Below, in pieces: positions 1 through 7,485 of a stretch of 17,140 nucleotides of DNA; within the stretch, counting starts at the first letter, position 1, and the number at the start of each line of letters is the position of its first letter. The stretch is taken from contig CANNUR010000038.1 in the NCBI GenBank assembly GCA_947523045.1, positions 1 through 17,140 of the forward strand, written 5' to 3'. Source of the DNA: an uncultured Prosthecobacter sp. Lineage in GTDB: Bacteria > Verrucomicrobiota > Verrucomicrobiia > Verrucomicrobiales > Verrucomicrobiaceae. The notes under the pieces are model-generated. The model ran no database searches and was not told the origin of the DNA. It saw only the letters and a program-made list of their open reading frames with translations. The translations under genes were made by a program, and so were the position numbers.

Positions 1-261
1 TCCTACAAGAAGCCCGAGCCGCGGTTGAAGCGTTCCAACGGCCATCACCGCGACTGGATCGACGCCTGCAAGGGCGGGCCGGCGGCGAGCAGTCCCTTCG
101 ACTACGCCGCGCACCTCACGGAAATTGTTTTGCTCGGCGTGCTGTCGCTGCGCAGCGGCAAGACCCTCGAATGGGACGGCGCGCTCATGCAGGCGAAGGG
201 CCTGCCGGAACTGGAGCCGCTCATCCACGGCAGCTACCGCAAGGGCTGGGAAGTCGTCTGA
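1..261 (+). CDS. Gfo/Idh/MocA family oxidoreductase, C-terminal fragment (cut by window edge)
   Basis: This is the last 86 codons of a gene that begins before the window; the frame is open from base 1 and ends at TGA 259-261. The visible tail has the pattern found at the C-terminus of the Gfo/Idh/MocA oxidoreductases common in Planctomycetes and Verrucomicrobia: a HxDWIDACKGG segment (about residues 16-27 of the fragment), a short SPFDYAAHLTEIVLLG helix, then a TLEWDG turn and a closing YRKGWEV. Family members use NAD(P) to oxidise or reduce sugars, inositols and related polyols. The N-terminal Rossmann fold lies outside the window, so cofactor, substrate and export signal cannot be judged. 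Only 5 bases separate its stop from the following acetyltransferase gene, so the two are probably co-transcribed. Confidence 0.85.
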   Translation, partial: SYKKPEPRLKRSNGHHRDWIDACKGGPAASSPFDYAAHLTEIVLLGVLSLRSGKTLEWDGALMQAKGLPELEPLIHGSYRKGWEVV

Positions 262-266
262 CCGCC

Positions 267-1205
267 ATGGCCTGCACCATCGCCTTCACGCCGTTGTCCG
301 CCGCCGATCACGAGGCCGTGGCGCATTTGCTGCACCGTTCGCTGGTCGACTGGTACGAAAGTCGCCTGCGCCAGGGCGCGCGCTTTGGCGACAGTCCCGA
401 GCCGTTTCGGATCTTCCCGGAAGTCTACGAGGCGCTCGATCCCGGCGAGGCGGTCACCGCGCGCGATGAAGACAGTGGCGCGTTGCTCGGCGTCTGCTTC
501 TCGCACGAGCGCGAGACCCATGTCGCGGTCGGCATCGTCGCCACCGCGCCCGAAGCGGCCGGGCGCGGCATCGCCCGCTCGATGATGCAGGCGGTGCTCG
601 CCAAGGCCCAGGCTCTGGGCAAGCCGGCGCGGCTGGTGTCGAGCCTGCTCAACCTCGATTCCTTTTCGCTGTACACCCGGCTCGGCTTCGTGCCCGGTGC
701 GATCTTCCAGGATCTGCTGCTCAGCGTACCAGCCGATGGCCTCTCGGCCGCCGCGCCGGCCGGTGTCGAACGCGTGCGACCGGCGCGCACCGATGAGGCG
801 GCGCGGCTGGCCGATTTCGAGCAGTCCCTGCAGGGCATCCGCCGCGAGAAGGACTACGCCTTCTTCCTCGCCAACCGCGCCGGATCCTGGCAGGTGCTCG
901 TGTCCGAAGATTCCGCGGGTCAGATCAACGGTGTGCTCGTGGTCAGCGATCACCCCAGCTTCACCATGATCGGACCCGGTGTCGCCGCTGATGAAGCCAG
1001 CGGCGCGGCGCTGCTTTGGCGCGCACTCGACCTGCTGCGCGGTCGTACCGTCGTTTTCCTCGTGCCCTGCGCCGCCGCCGGCCTTGTGCGCACCGCCTAT
1101 GCCTGGGGCGCCCGCAATGTCGAACTGCATGTTGCCCAGTCCACCGCCCCGGTAATCGGTGCCCGCGGCCTGGTGTTTCCCACCTTCCTGCCGGAGTCGG
1201 GCTGA
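267..1205 (+). CDS. GNAT family N-acetyltransferase
   Basis: This is a 312-residue cytoplasmic protein with no leader. The N-terminal half is a GNAT domain that would transfer acetyl from acetyl-CoA to an amine. The acetyl-CoA loop is visible at about residues 87-107 (VGIVATAPEAAGRGIA), and the usual C-terminal GNAT signature follows as NLDSFSLYTRLGF at about 129-141. The first position of the canonical Q/R-x-x-G-x-G/A loop is a glutamate here, a common variant. Residues from about 165 onward look like a second, degenerate acetyltransferase-like half with no clear acetyl-CoA loop. The ATG at 267 is preferred because it starts 5 bases after the previous stop; the frame is open further upstream, but that part overlaps the oxidoreductase. 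It ends 15 bases before the stop of the convergent esterase gene. The substrate cannot be told. Confidence 0.8.
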   Translation: MACTIAFTPLSAADHEAVAHLLHRSLVDWYESRLRQGARFGDSPEPFRIFPEVYEALDPGEAVTARDEDSGALLGVCFSHERETHVAVGIVATAPEAAGRGIARSMMQAVLAKAQALGKPARLVSSLLNLDSFSLYTRLGFVPGAIFQDLLLSVPADGLSAAAPAGVERVRPARTDEAARLADFEQSLQGIRREKDYAFFLANRAGSWQVLVSEDSAGQINGVLVVSDHPSFTMIGPGVAADEASGAALLWRALDLLRGRTVVFLVPCAAAGLVRTAYAWGARNVELHVAQSTAPVIGARGLVFPTFLPESG

Positions 1206-1220
1206 AGCACTGGAGTATGG

Positions 1221-2195
1221 CTACTTCTCCGCAGGCACGAGCCGGAGTTCGACATCGGCGCCCTTGAGGTGTTTGTCGAAGAAGTCGCGCATGAGCTGCT
1301 GCACGCCCGGCCAGGCGAACGACGGCCCGCCGTGACCGGCGCCGGGCAGGGTCTGCAGCCAGACGGGCACGCCGGCGGCCTTCAGCGTGGCCTCGAACTG
1401 CACGCTCTGGGCGTAGGGCACCAGGGCGTCGTGGGTGCCGTGCAGAATCAGGAAGGGCGGGTTGTCCTTGTTGACGTAGTGCACCGGACTGACCGCCTGC
1501 GCCTTGGCGGTCTCGTCGAGCCGTGCGCCGATGAGCGACGAGTACGGATCCGAGGGCGTGTTGAAGGCAAAGATGTTCTTCACGTTCGGATCCTCGCCCG
1601 CCTGCCGCACGACGGTGGTGAAATCGGTCGGGCCGTAGATGTCGCAGACCGCCTGCACGCGGTCGCTGGCGTCGGTGTGACCGCCGATGGGCGGGAAAAT
1701 CCCCTTGCCGCCGGTGGTGCCGACGAGGGCGGAGAGATGGCCGCCAGCCGAACCGCCGACGACACCGACGCGGTCCGGATCAAGGTGATGGGTGGCCGCG
1801 TGGGCGCGCAGCCAGCGGATCGCTGCCTGGCAGTCCTGGATCTGCGCGGGAAAGACCGCCTTCTGGCTGAAGCGGTAGCCGACACTGGCGACCGCGTAAC
1901 CGAGGCGGGCGTAGTTGGCGACCGGGCAGGGGAATTTGTTGCCGGCACGCCAGCCGCCACCGTGGATGTGGACGATCAGGGGCAGCGGCTTTTCCGGCAG
2001 GGTGGCGGGCAGGTAGAGGTCGAGCCTTTGCGCGGGATCGCCATCGGGGATGTAGGCGAGGTCGCGGTGCAGGCGGACGCCGGGCGGCACCCCCTTCTCC
2101 GGCTCCTGGGCAAAGCCGGCGGGCGTGAGCAGCAGGGCGGCGGCCAGTGGCAGCCAAGCGCGACGGGTCAGGCGGAAAGGGTCAGGGTTGCGCAT
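1221..2195 (-). CDS. Secreted alpha/beta-hydrolase esterase (BD-FAE / acetyl-esterase type)
   Basis: This is a 324-residue serine hydrolase, last in the sulfatase operon. The leader carries RLTRRAWL followed by a hydrophobic run and a likely signal-peptidase site after Gln30 (GFAQ/E), so it is exported, possibly by Tat. The esterase/lipase hallmarks are all present: oxyanion HGGGW at 78-82, nucleophile elbow GGSAGG with Ser149, acid Asp256 in HGTHDALVPY, and His288 in GAGHGG. This family (xylan and carbohydrate acetyl esterases, BD-FAE) removes acyl or feruloyl groups from polysaccharide, which suits a place beside sulfatases. The start is uncertain: ATG 2195 sits directly before the leader, while an in-frame ATG at 2210 adds five residues. 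Either start overlaps the end of the preceding gene (14 or 29 bases), suggesting coupled translation. The exact substrate is unknown. Confidence 0.88.
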   Translation of the reverse strand: MRNPDPFRLTRRAWLPLAAALLLTPAGFAQEPEKGVPPGVRLHRDLAYIPDGDPAQRLDLYLPATLPEKPLPLIVHIHGGGWRAGNKFPCPVANYARLGYAVASVGYRFSQKAVFPAQIQDCQAAIRWLRAHAATHHLDPDRVGVVGGSAGGHLSALVGTTGGKGIFPPIGGHTDASDRVQAVCDIYGPTDFTTVVRQAGEDPNVKNIFAFNTPSDPYSSLIGARLDETAKAQAVSPVHYVNKDNPPFLILHGTHDALVPYAQSVQFEATLKAAGVPVWLQTLPGAGHGGPSFAWPGVQQLMRDFFDKHLKGADVELRLVPAEK

Positions 2196-2838
2196 ACAGG
2201 CGGATGTCATCGAAGTCGTTCATGTCGTCAAACGAGCCGAGGCCAATGCGGCCGCGGCCGAAGGTTTTGTCGGTGACGCTCAGGTGCGGTTTCACCATGT
2301 CGTCGAAATAGACGTCGATGCGTCCCGAGGCGACCTCGCGCACGACCTTGACCTGATGCCAGCCGTTGGTCCAGGCCACCGGCCGGGTGTTGTTCGTCAG
2401 GGGCCGGCGCGGGGCGTTCTGCACGATCATGATCTGGCCGCTGGCCGGGTCGGGTTTGGCGCCGAGGTGGACGTAATAAAAGTGGGAGGCATCCTGGTGG
2501 TTGAAGATGACGCAGCAGTCGCGGTGATTGCCGGTGTCCTTGGTGCTGCGCACCTTGAAGGTCAGCACGAAATCCGCGGCGGTGACGTCCTTGAGCAAAG
2601 CGATGTGCAGCGGGCTGCGATGCGGCGGCTGGTAGTCGCTTTCGCGACGATTGATGCCGAAGACGGCGTTGCCCTCGACCACGCGATGCGTCCAACTTGT
2701 TTCATCGGTCACCTGCCAGCGCTCGCGGCCCTTCTCGAAGTCCTCTTGGAAAACGAGCGGCAGGCCGTGCAGCGAGGACGGCGTCTCGGCGGGCGGGCTG
2801 ATGGCGAGGAGGAGGCTGGCGAAAGTCAAACGGATCAT
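2182..2838 (-). CDS. Secreted concanavalin-like (LamG / DUF1080-type) protein
   Basis: This protein of 218 residues has a short hydrophobic leader (about residues 1-18) and then a single jelly-roll-type domain. Its opening LVFQEDFEKGRERW, the central HFYYVHLG strand and the ending GRIGLGSFDDMNDFDDIRLY follow the layout of the LamG/concanavalin-like sheets in the DUF1080 (3-keto-disaccharide hydrolase) and family-16-like proteins of Planctomycetes and Verrucomicrobia. Some DUF1080 proteins are reported to cleave 3-keto-glycosides; others probably only bind glycan, and no catalytic residues can be assigned here with confidence. It lies between a sulfatase (43 bases upstream) and the overlapping esterase gene, so it probably serves the same polysaccharide. 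The ATG at 2838 is the natural start; no Shine-Dalgarno motif precedes it. Confidence 0.7.
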   Translation of the reverse strand: MIRLTFASLLLAISPPAETPSSLHGLPLVFQEDFEKGRERWQVTDETSWTHRVVEGNAVFGINRRESDYQPPHRSPLHIALLKDVTAADFVLTFKVRSTKDTGNHRDCCVIFNHQDASHFYYVHLGAKPDPASGQIMIVQNAPRRPLTNNTRPVAWTNGWHQVKVVREVASGRIDVYFDDMVKPHLSVTDKTFGRGRIGLGSFDDMNDFDDIRLYAQP

Positions 2839-2860
2839 GCCGACAGATACGCGGCGAGGG

Positions 2861-2881
2861 AGGCCCTGCCATCAAGGGCCT
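2861..2881 (-). promoter_or_regulatory. Intercistronic hairpin just after a sulfatase stop codon
   Basis: A perfect 7-base-pair inverted repeat (AGGCCCT / AGGGCCT on the minus strand) with a 7-base loop begins directly after the stop codon of the iduronate-sulfatase-like gene. No run of T follows it, so it is not a typical intrinsic terminator. In the middle of an operon it could stabilise the upstream message or partly attenuate the downstream LamG and esterase genes. A stem of this size can also arise by chance in GC-rich DNA. Confidence 0.35.
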
Positions 2882-4333
2882 TCACTTCTTGCAAAAGCGC
2901 TCCGCCAGTTGCGCGGCGAGCGGCGTCATCGTCTCCGTCAGCTCGGTCTGCCCGGCCAGGTTGCGCGTCTCCAGCGGGTCTCTGGCGTGGTCATAGAGTT
3001 CGCGGGCGATGAGCTGGCCGTCGGCTAGGGCGCGCCACTCGGTGTAGCGCCAGCGCTCGGTGCGGATCGATCGCCCCCAGGCTTGCCAGTTGGAAGGCGG
3101 TCCGTAAAACGGCTGCTGATGCTGGGTGAAGGCGGCGGTTTTTACCGTCGCGTTGGGATCGGCCAGCACCGGCGAGAGGTCATTGCCCTCCAGATTTTTT
3201 GGCAGCGTGTCGGCGATGCCGGCGAGTTGGGCGAGGGTTGGGTACAGATCGACAAGTTCCGCCAGCGCGCCGGTCTTGCGGCCCTGGCCGGCCGGCTGGC
3301 GCGGATCGGCGACGATCAGCGGCACGCGCGCGTCGAGCTCGAAGTTGGAGGTCTTGCCCCAAAGGGCGTGCTCGCCGATGTGGAAGCCGTGGTCGGAGGT
3401 GAAGACGATGATCGTGCGCTCCGCCTGACCCGAGGCATCGAGCGCGTCGAGGATGAGGCCGATCTGGGCATCGAGGAAGCTGATCGAGGCATAATAGCCG
3501 TGGCGGTAGTGACGGGTTTCCTCGGCGTTGAAGGCGCGGTCCTTGGGTGGGCCGCCGTAACCGCGGATTTCACCCGAGGCATGAAGGGCGATCGCCGGCG
3601 CGCCCTGCGGTGCGGTCGCCGGCTCCGGCAGGGGGATGGCGGCGGGATCGTAGAGGTCCCAGTATTTCTTCGGCGCGACAAATGGCAGGTGAGGCCGCCA
3701 GAAACCGACGGCAAGGAAGAAGGGCTGCGATTGGCCCGCGCGATCGCGCAGCACGGCAGCGGCGAGGCGGGCGATCTGGCCATCGCGATAAGCGGTGTCG
3801 GGCACGTCGAGCGCCTCGGTGACCGGGGCCTTGTAGCCGGGTGGCGCATCACCGGGGCGGCGCGGCGTGTTGGCAAACACCGTGTCCGCCGCGTGCGTGC
3901 CGGCATGCAGGACTTCGTCGATCGACCACGACACGCGGTCCTGGGTGTCGCCCATGTTGTGAAACAATTTACCGATGTTCTGGCAGAACCAGCCCTGATT
4001 CTTGAAGTGCTGGGGCAGGGTGACGAGCTTGTTGCCGTTGGGGGCGGTGTCGCGGAAACCCTTGCGCAGGTCATCGACTCCGACCGTGTCGGGCCGCAGG
4101 CCGGTGAGGAAGGAGGAGCGCGAGGGATTGCAGACCGCCTGCTGGCAGTAGGCGCGTTGGAAGACCAGACCGCGCGCGGCGAGGCGGTCGAGGTGGGGCG
4201 TGACCGCCGTCTTGTCGCCGTAGGCGCCGAGGGCGCAGTTGAGGTCATCGGCGACGAGGAAGAGCACGTTGGACGGCGCGGCATCAGCAGTGCCGGCGAG
4301 GGCGAGGCAGAGCAGGAAGAGACGGAGAGTCAT
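2882..4333 (-). CDS. Secreted sulfatase, iduronate-2-sulfatase-like (formylglycine type)
   Basis: A 483-residue alkaline-phosphatase-fold sulfatase that would hydrolyse sulfate esters on a sugar. It has a Sec leader with a likely cut after Ala18 (ADA/A). The metal-binding DD is at 29-30 (VADDLN), and the formylglycine site is Cys68 in C-N-P-S-R, followed by SSFLTGLRPDT. The C-terminal metal and sulfate residues are in FTSDHGFHIGEH (Asp314, His315), with Lys327 in WGKTSNFE. The RPDT after the active site and the SDHG-x-H-x-GEH-x-x-WGK block match iduronate-2-sulfatase-like enzymes rather than arylsulfatases. FWRPHLPF (His215) is also typical. Activity needs oxidation of Cys68 by a formylglycine-generating enzyme, which is not in this window. 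It is third of three sulfatases; 18 bases separate it from the preceding sulfatase gene. Confidence 0.93.
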   Translation of the reverse strand: MTLRLFLLCLALAGTADAAPSNVLFLVADDLNCALGAYGDKTAVTPHLDRLAARGLVFQRAYCQQAVCNPSRSSFLTGLRPDTVGVDDLRKGFRDTAPNGNKLVTLPQHFKNQGWFCQNIGKLFHNMGDTQDRVSWSIDEVLHAGTHAADTVFANTPRRPGDAPPGYKAPVTEALDVPDTAYRDGQIARLAAAVLRDRAGQSQPFFLAVGFWRPHLPFVAPKKYWDLYDPAAIPLPEPATAPQGAPAIALHASGEIRGYGGPPKDRAFNAEETRHYRHGYYASISFLDAQIGLILDALDASGQAERTIIVFTSDHGFHIGEHALWGKTSNFELDARVPLIVADPRQPAGQGRKTGALAELVDLYPTLAQLAGIADTLPKNLEGNDLSPVLADPNATVKTAAFTQHQQPFYGPPSNWQAWGRSIRTERWRYTEWRALADGQLIARELYDHARDPLETRNLAGQTELTETMTPLAAQLAERFCKK

Positions 4334-4351
4334 GGTGTCTTTGGGGAAGCT

Positions 4352-5722
4352 TCAGCGGGTGATCTCAAGAGACCTTTCCCAACCCTGCAGCAGCCGTTGC
4401 AGACGGGCGACGCGTTCGGGTTCGGCGGCGGCACGATTCTGCGCTTCGCCGAGGTCCTCGTCCAGACGGTACAGTTCGGCGGGTTGGCGACCCGGCGGTT
4501 GCACGAGTTTCCACGGGCCGAGTCGGACCGCACGCGGGCCACCGGGGCCGGTGTGGCGCCAAAACAGGGCACGCTCCGGCAGGGCGGCATCCTCGGTCAG
4601 CAGCGGCACCAGGGAAACGCCGTCGAAGGCATTCGGCGAGCCGGCTGCCGGTGCTGCCAGACCGGCGAACTCGAGGAAGGTGGGGGCCAAATCCATGCTC
4701 ATCGCCGTGGCAGCGGTGACGCGGCCGGCCGGGATGCGGCCCGGCCAGCGGGCGATGCCCGGCACGCGATGACCGCCCTCATGGACGTCGCCCTTTTGAC
4801 CGCGCAGCGGACCGTTGTTGGAGATGCCCTGGGTCCAGGCCTTGGCGTAGCGACGATAGCCGCCGTTGTCGGAGGTGAAGACCACCAGCGTGCGTTCGTC
4901 GAGGCCGTGCTCATGCAGGGCCGCCAGCACGCGGCCCACTCCAACATCGAGGGATTCGATCATCCGCACCACGGTTTGAGCGACCTCCTCCGGCTCGTGC
5001 GGTCCGAGCTTGCTGTTGGGGCCGGGCTCATTGCTATTGAAGGCCTCTCCAGGCTGGCGGGTGCCGCGGCCGGCGTCTTCGGGCGTCTGCCAGGGGAAGT
5101 GGATGGCAAGGTGCGGCAGGTAGAGGAAGAAGGGCCGGTCGCGCTGCTCGCCGATGAAGCGCACGGCATGGTCGGTCAGCACCTCGGTGACGTAGCCGCT
5201 CTCCTCGACGCGTGTTTCATTATGCCACCAGTCCTCCATACCGGTGCGGTCGAGCTTGGCAAAGTAATCGCCGCAGCCGCAGGTCAGGCCGCGAAACTCG
5301 TCGAACCCATGACGCACCGGATTGCTGTCGAGGTGCTTGCCAAGATGCCACTTGCCAAAGATCGCGGTGGCGTAACCGGCGGCGCGCAGGCGGGTCGCCA
5401 GCGTCACCTCGCCGCGGTTGCGCGGGGCACCGAGGCCGTTGTCATGCCAGTCGGTTGGCAGGGCGGTTTCAATGCCGAGGCGGTGCGGGTAGCGACCCGT
5501 GAGCAGGGCGGCACGCGTCGGCGAACAGACGCTGCCGTTGCTGTGGAAATCGGTGAAGCGGACACCTTCGGCGGCGAGGCGGTCGAGGTGCGGTGTCTGG
5601 GCCTTGCCCCCGTAGCAGCCGAGATCGCCGTAACCGAGGTCATCGGCGACGATGAGGATGAAATTGGGCGGTGCCGCGACGGCGGCACCCACCAGAACCA
5701 GGGCGAGCAGGAGACGGATCAT
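4352..5722 (-). CDS. Secreted arylsulfatase-family sulfatase (formylglycine type)
   Basis: This is a 456-residue sulfatase with a Sec leader (likely cut after Ala17, VAA/PP). The DDLGYGDLGCYG metal motif places Asp27 and Asp28. The formylglycine site is Cys66 in C-S-P-T-R with AALLTGRYPHRLG after it. GKWHLGKH gives Lys123 and His125, LPHLAIHFPW gives His207, FTSDNGG gives Asp284 and Asn285, and GQKGDVHEGGHRVP gives Lys309. This full set of catalytic residues indicates an active enzyme of the arylsulfatase A / N-acetylgalactosamine-6-sulfatase branch. Its ATG overlaps the previous sulfatase stop by 4 bases (ATGA), so the two are translationally coupled. The threonine in CSPTR is a normal alternative to serine for the formylglycine enzyme. 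The target sugar cannot be read from sequence alone; the three sulfatases differ and probably act on different positions. Confidence 0.94.
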   Translation of the reverse strand: MIRLLLALVLVGAAVAAPPNFILIVADDLGYGDLGCYGGKAQTPHLDRLAAEGVRFTDFHSNGSVCSPTRAALLTGRYPHRLGIETALPTDWHDNGLGAPRNRGEVTLATRLRAAGYATAIFGKWHLGKHLDSNPVRHGFDEFRGLTCGCGDYFAKLDRTGMEDWWHNETRVEESGYVTEVLTDHAVRFIGEQRDRPFFLYLPHLAIHFPWQTPEDAGRGTRQPGEAFNSNEPGPNSKLGPHEPEEVAQTVVRMIESLDVGVGRVLAALHEHGLDERTLVVFTSDNGGYRRYAKAWTQGISNNGPLRGQKGDVHEGGHRVPGIARWPGRIPAGRVTAATAMSMDLAPTFLEFAGLAAPAAGSPNAFDGVSLVPLLTEDAALPERALFWRHTGPGGPRAVRLGPWKLVQPPGRQPAELYRLDEDLGEAQNRAAAEPERVARLQRLLQGWERSLEITR

Positions 5723-7134
5723 GGATTGCGGGCCTTGGCGGGTTTGGCCGGCGCGATGGGATAAAGCGGATCAGGCTCGGCGGCTTGGGCGATCAGGCGC
5801 TCCAGTTCCTTGACGACCTCGGGATGACGGTCGGCGATATCCTGGCTTTCCGCGCTGTCATAGCGCAGGTCGTAGAGTTCGAGCGGTTTGCCGGGAGCTG
5901 GGCGCACGGCCTTCCAGTCGCCCTGGCGCAGGGCCTGCTTGTACAGGCCGCGTGTGTGGCCGTAATCCCAGTAGAGGAAGTCGCGCTCCGGCGCGGGGCC
6001 GCCTTCGAGGGTGGCGAGTGCGGAGCGACCCTCGACCTGGGTCTGCACGGCTTGCCCGGCGATCTCAGCGAGCGTCGGCAACAGGTCCCAGTGGGTCCAG
6101 ACCTCGTCGCTGACCCGTCCCGCCGGCACGCGCCCAGGCCAGCGCACCAGCATGGGCACGCGGATGCCACCCTCATAAAGATCGCGTTTGCTGCCGCGCA
6201 GCGGGCCGGCGCTCTGGAAGAAGGCGGGATCATGCTTGGCTTCGGCCGAGGGACCGTTGTCGCTGGTGAAAATCACCAGGGTGTCGCGGTCGAGTCCCAG
6301 CTCACTGAGGCGGTCCATGAGTCGGCCGACGTCGCGATCGATCATGGTCACCATGGCTGCATAATTCTTCTCCACCTGCGGCCAGTCGCGATCACTGTAG
6401 GGGGCGTCGCTGGGCACGATCTGGGAGTCGTCCGACTTCAGTGGGTAGTCTGACCAGTGTGGCAGGGTGTAGGCGAGGTAGAGGAAAAAAGGCTGCTCTC
6501 GTTGCGCGCCGACAAACTCAAGGGCGCGCTCGGTGAACAGGTCATGGGTGTACTGCTGCCTGTGTTCGCCCCGGTTGCCCGGCAGCAGGACGACGCGGCC
6601 GCCGTCCCAGAGGTGATCCGGATAATAAAAGTGCGCCTGATCCTGATCCTGGTGTCCGTAGAAGTGGTCGAACCCCTGGCGTTCCGGCACCCCTTCGGAA
6701 GGATGCGTGCCGAGGCCCCACTTGCCGATGGCGCCGGTGCGATAGCCGGCCGGTTTCAAGATTTCGGCAAGGGTCAGATCCTCGTCGCGCAGGAAGATTC
6801 CGTGCGGGATGTTGTCGCGGATGCGGCTGTGGCCGTTGTGCCGACCGGTCATCAGGCAGCAGCGCGAGGGCGCACACACGGAGGAACCGGCATAAACCTG
6901 GGTGAAGCGCGTGCCCTCCTTGGCCAGTCGATCGAGGTTGGGCGTCAGGATTTGCTTCTGGCCGTAGCAGCCAAGGTCGCCGTAGCCGAGGTCATCGCAG
7001 AGGATGAGCAGGATGTTGGGCGGAGCGGCATGGACGGTGGGGGAAAAGCCCGGCAGGAGAATCAGGGCCGCCACAAGTGGCAGCAGGCCGATCCAGGGGG
7101 GGCGGCAGGTGCGCAGAGTACTTTTGAGATTCAT
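5719..7134 (-). CDS. Secreted sulfatase, first gene of the sulfatase operon (formylglycine type)
   Basis: This 471-residue sulfatase opens the operon. The frame is open to 7314, but ATG 7134 is chosen because it directly precedes a Sec leader (hydrophobic about 14-31, likely cut after Ala36, VHA/AP). The 60 residues before it have no domain character. Asp47 and Asp48 lie in CDDLGYGDLGCYG, and the formylglycine Cys87 in C-A-P-S-R, followed by CCLMTGRHNGHSRIRDN. FTSDNGPSAEAKHDP gives Asp292 and Asn293; GSKRDLYEGGIRVP gives Lys316. The usual GKWH has glycine for histidine (GKWGLG, about 138-142), a form common in several arylsulfatase subfamilies, so I do not read it as inactivation. The stop overlaps the next gene by 4 bases. 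The DNA upstream (7135-7301) is a non-coding leader in which I found no convincing promoter, followed by the sialidase stub. Confidence 0.92.
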   Translation of the reverse strand: MNLKSTLRTCRPPWIGLLPLVAALILLPGFSPTVHAAPPNILLILCDDLGYGDLGCYGQKQILTPNLDRLAKEGTRFTQVYAGSSVCAPSRCCLMTGRHNGHSRIRDNIPHGIFLRDEDLTLAEILKPAGYRTGAIGKWGLGTHPSEGVPERQGFDHFYGHQDQDQAHFYYPDHLWDGGRVVLLPGNRGEHRQQYTHDLFTERALEFVGAQREQPFFLYLAYTLPHWSDYPLKSDDSQIVPSDAPYSDRDWPQVEKNYAAMVTMIDRDVGRLMDRLSELGLDRDTLVIFTSDNGPSAEAKHDPAFFQSAGPLRGSKRDLYEGGIRVPMLVRWPGRVPAGRVSDEVWTHWDLLPTLAEIAGQAVQTQVEGRSALATLEGGPAPERDFLYWDYGHTRGLYKQALRQGDWKAVRPAPGKPLELYDLRYDSAESQDIADRHPEVVKELERLIAQAAEPDPLYPIAPAKPAKARNP

Positions 7135-7301
7135 CTCGACGGGATGTGGCTGGGCGCAGGCGCGCTGAAGCGATGAAATGCTTTTTTGGAGCGCAGCAGG
7201 CGGCAGAGAAATCACGCCTTCCGCTAAAACGTCCCGCGACTTCCGGCAACGACCGGTGCATGCCCCTTCTTGAAGCGGGTTGCGCATCCTTGACCTCCGC
7301 C
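7135..7301. other. Non-coding leader upstream of the sulfatase operon
   Basis: The 167 bases between the first sulfatase start and the sialidase stub contain no recognisable gene on either strand. The promoter of the sulfatase operon most likely lies here or in the stub, but I could not find a convincing -35/-10 pair, operator or hairpin. The minus frame stays open through it, giving a 60-codon extension of the sulfatase without domain character. Confidence 0.5.
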
Positions 7302-7460
7302 TCACTCCGGCCACACGTCGCCCTGGATCGGCCGGGTGATCAGCCGTGCCGGGTCGAGCACAACGTGTTTGATGAACTCGCGTTTCCAGGTCCAGGTGAT
7401 GTGGACGAGACCGACGGTGGTCTGCATGACAGCAGGGGAGTTGCCATCGTTGCTGTGATT
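7302..7460 (-). pseudogene. C-terminal stub of a BNR-repeat sialidase
   Basis: Directly downstream of the FAD oxidoreductase, one minus-strand frame encodes about 52 residues that read as the very end of an exo-sialidase/BNR-repeat protein. They run from a SPAVMQTTVGLVH strand through ITWTWKREFIKHVVLDPARL to a stop (TGA at 7302-7304). In intact proteins of this family in Planctomycetes and Verrucomicrobia, the same strand and the 'T-W-x-R-x-x-I-K-H-V-V-x-D-P' ending close the six-bladed propeller. The rest of the propeller, the arginine triad and the Asp boxes are missing. Upstream of about 7485 the frame runs into the FAD gene and turns into shadow sequence, and its frame differs from that gene, so it is not a fusion domain. 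The most likely explanation is that a sialidase gene was removed by deletion or replacement. The exact left limit of the remnant is uncertain (7460 to 7485). Confidence 0.72.
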
Positions 7461-7485
7461 CTTGATCTGAACCGAGCCGTTCGTG

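Noticed and set aside
1206..1220. A terminator in the convergent junction of the GNAT and esterase genes.
   Set aside because: The 15-base gap and its edges show only a 4-base stem with no T run, which is not enough to call.
1269..3012. Plus-strand open frames opposite the esterase and the LamG-like gene.
   Set aside because: They are antisense to genes with catalytic triads and leaders, and have no recognisable domain or neighbour logic of their own.
3083..5764. An 893-codon open frame on the plus strand, opposite two sulfatases.
   Set aside because: It is antisense to two genes with complete catalytic motifs, has low-complexity G/A/V/R-rich composition, and shows no domain. Long antisense frames are expected in GC-rich coding DNA.
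2882..7134. Tandem duplication of the sulfatases as a recent repeat.
   Set aside because: The three proteins share only family motifs and differ in length, active-site flanks and metal-site blocks, so they are old paralogues or separate acquisitions.
7135..7314. An extended N-terminus for the first sulfatase, 60 residues longer.
   Set aside because: The extra residues would put the Sec leader inside the protein and have no domain character; the ATG at 7134 gives a normal leader.
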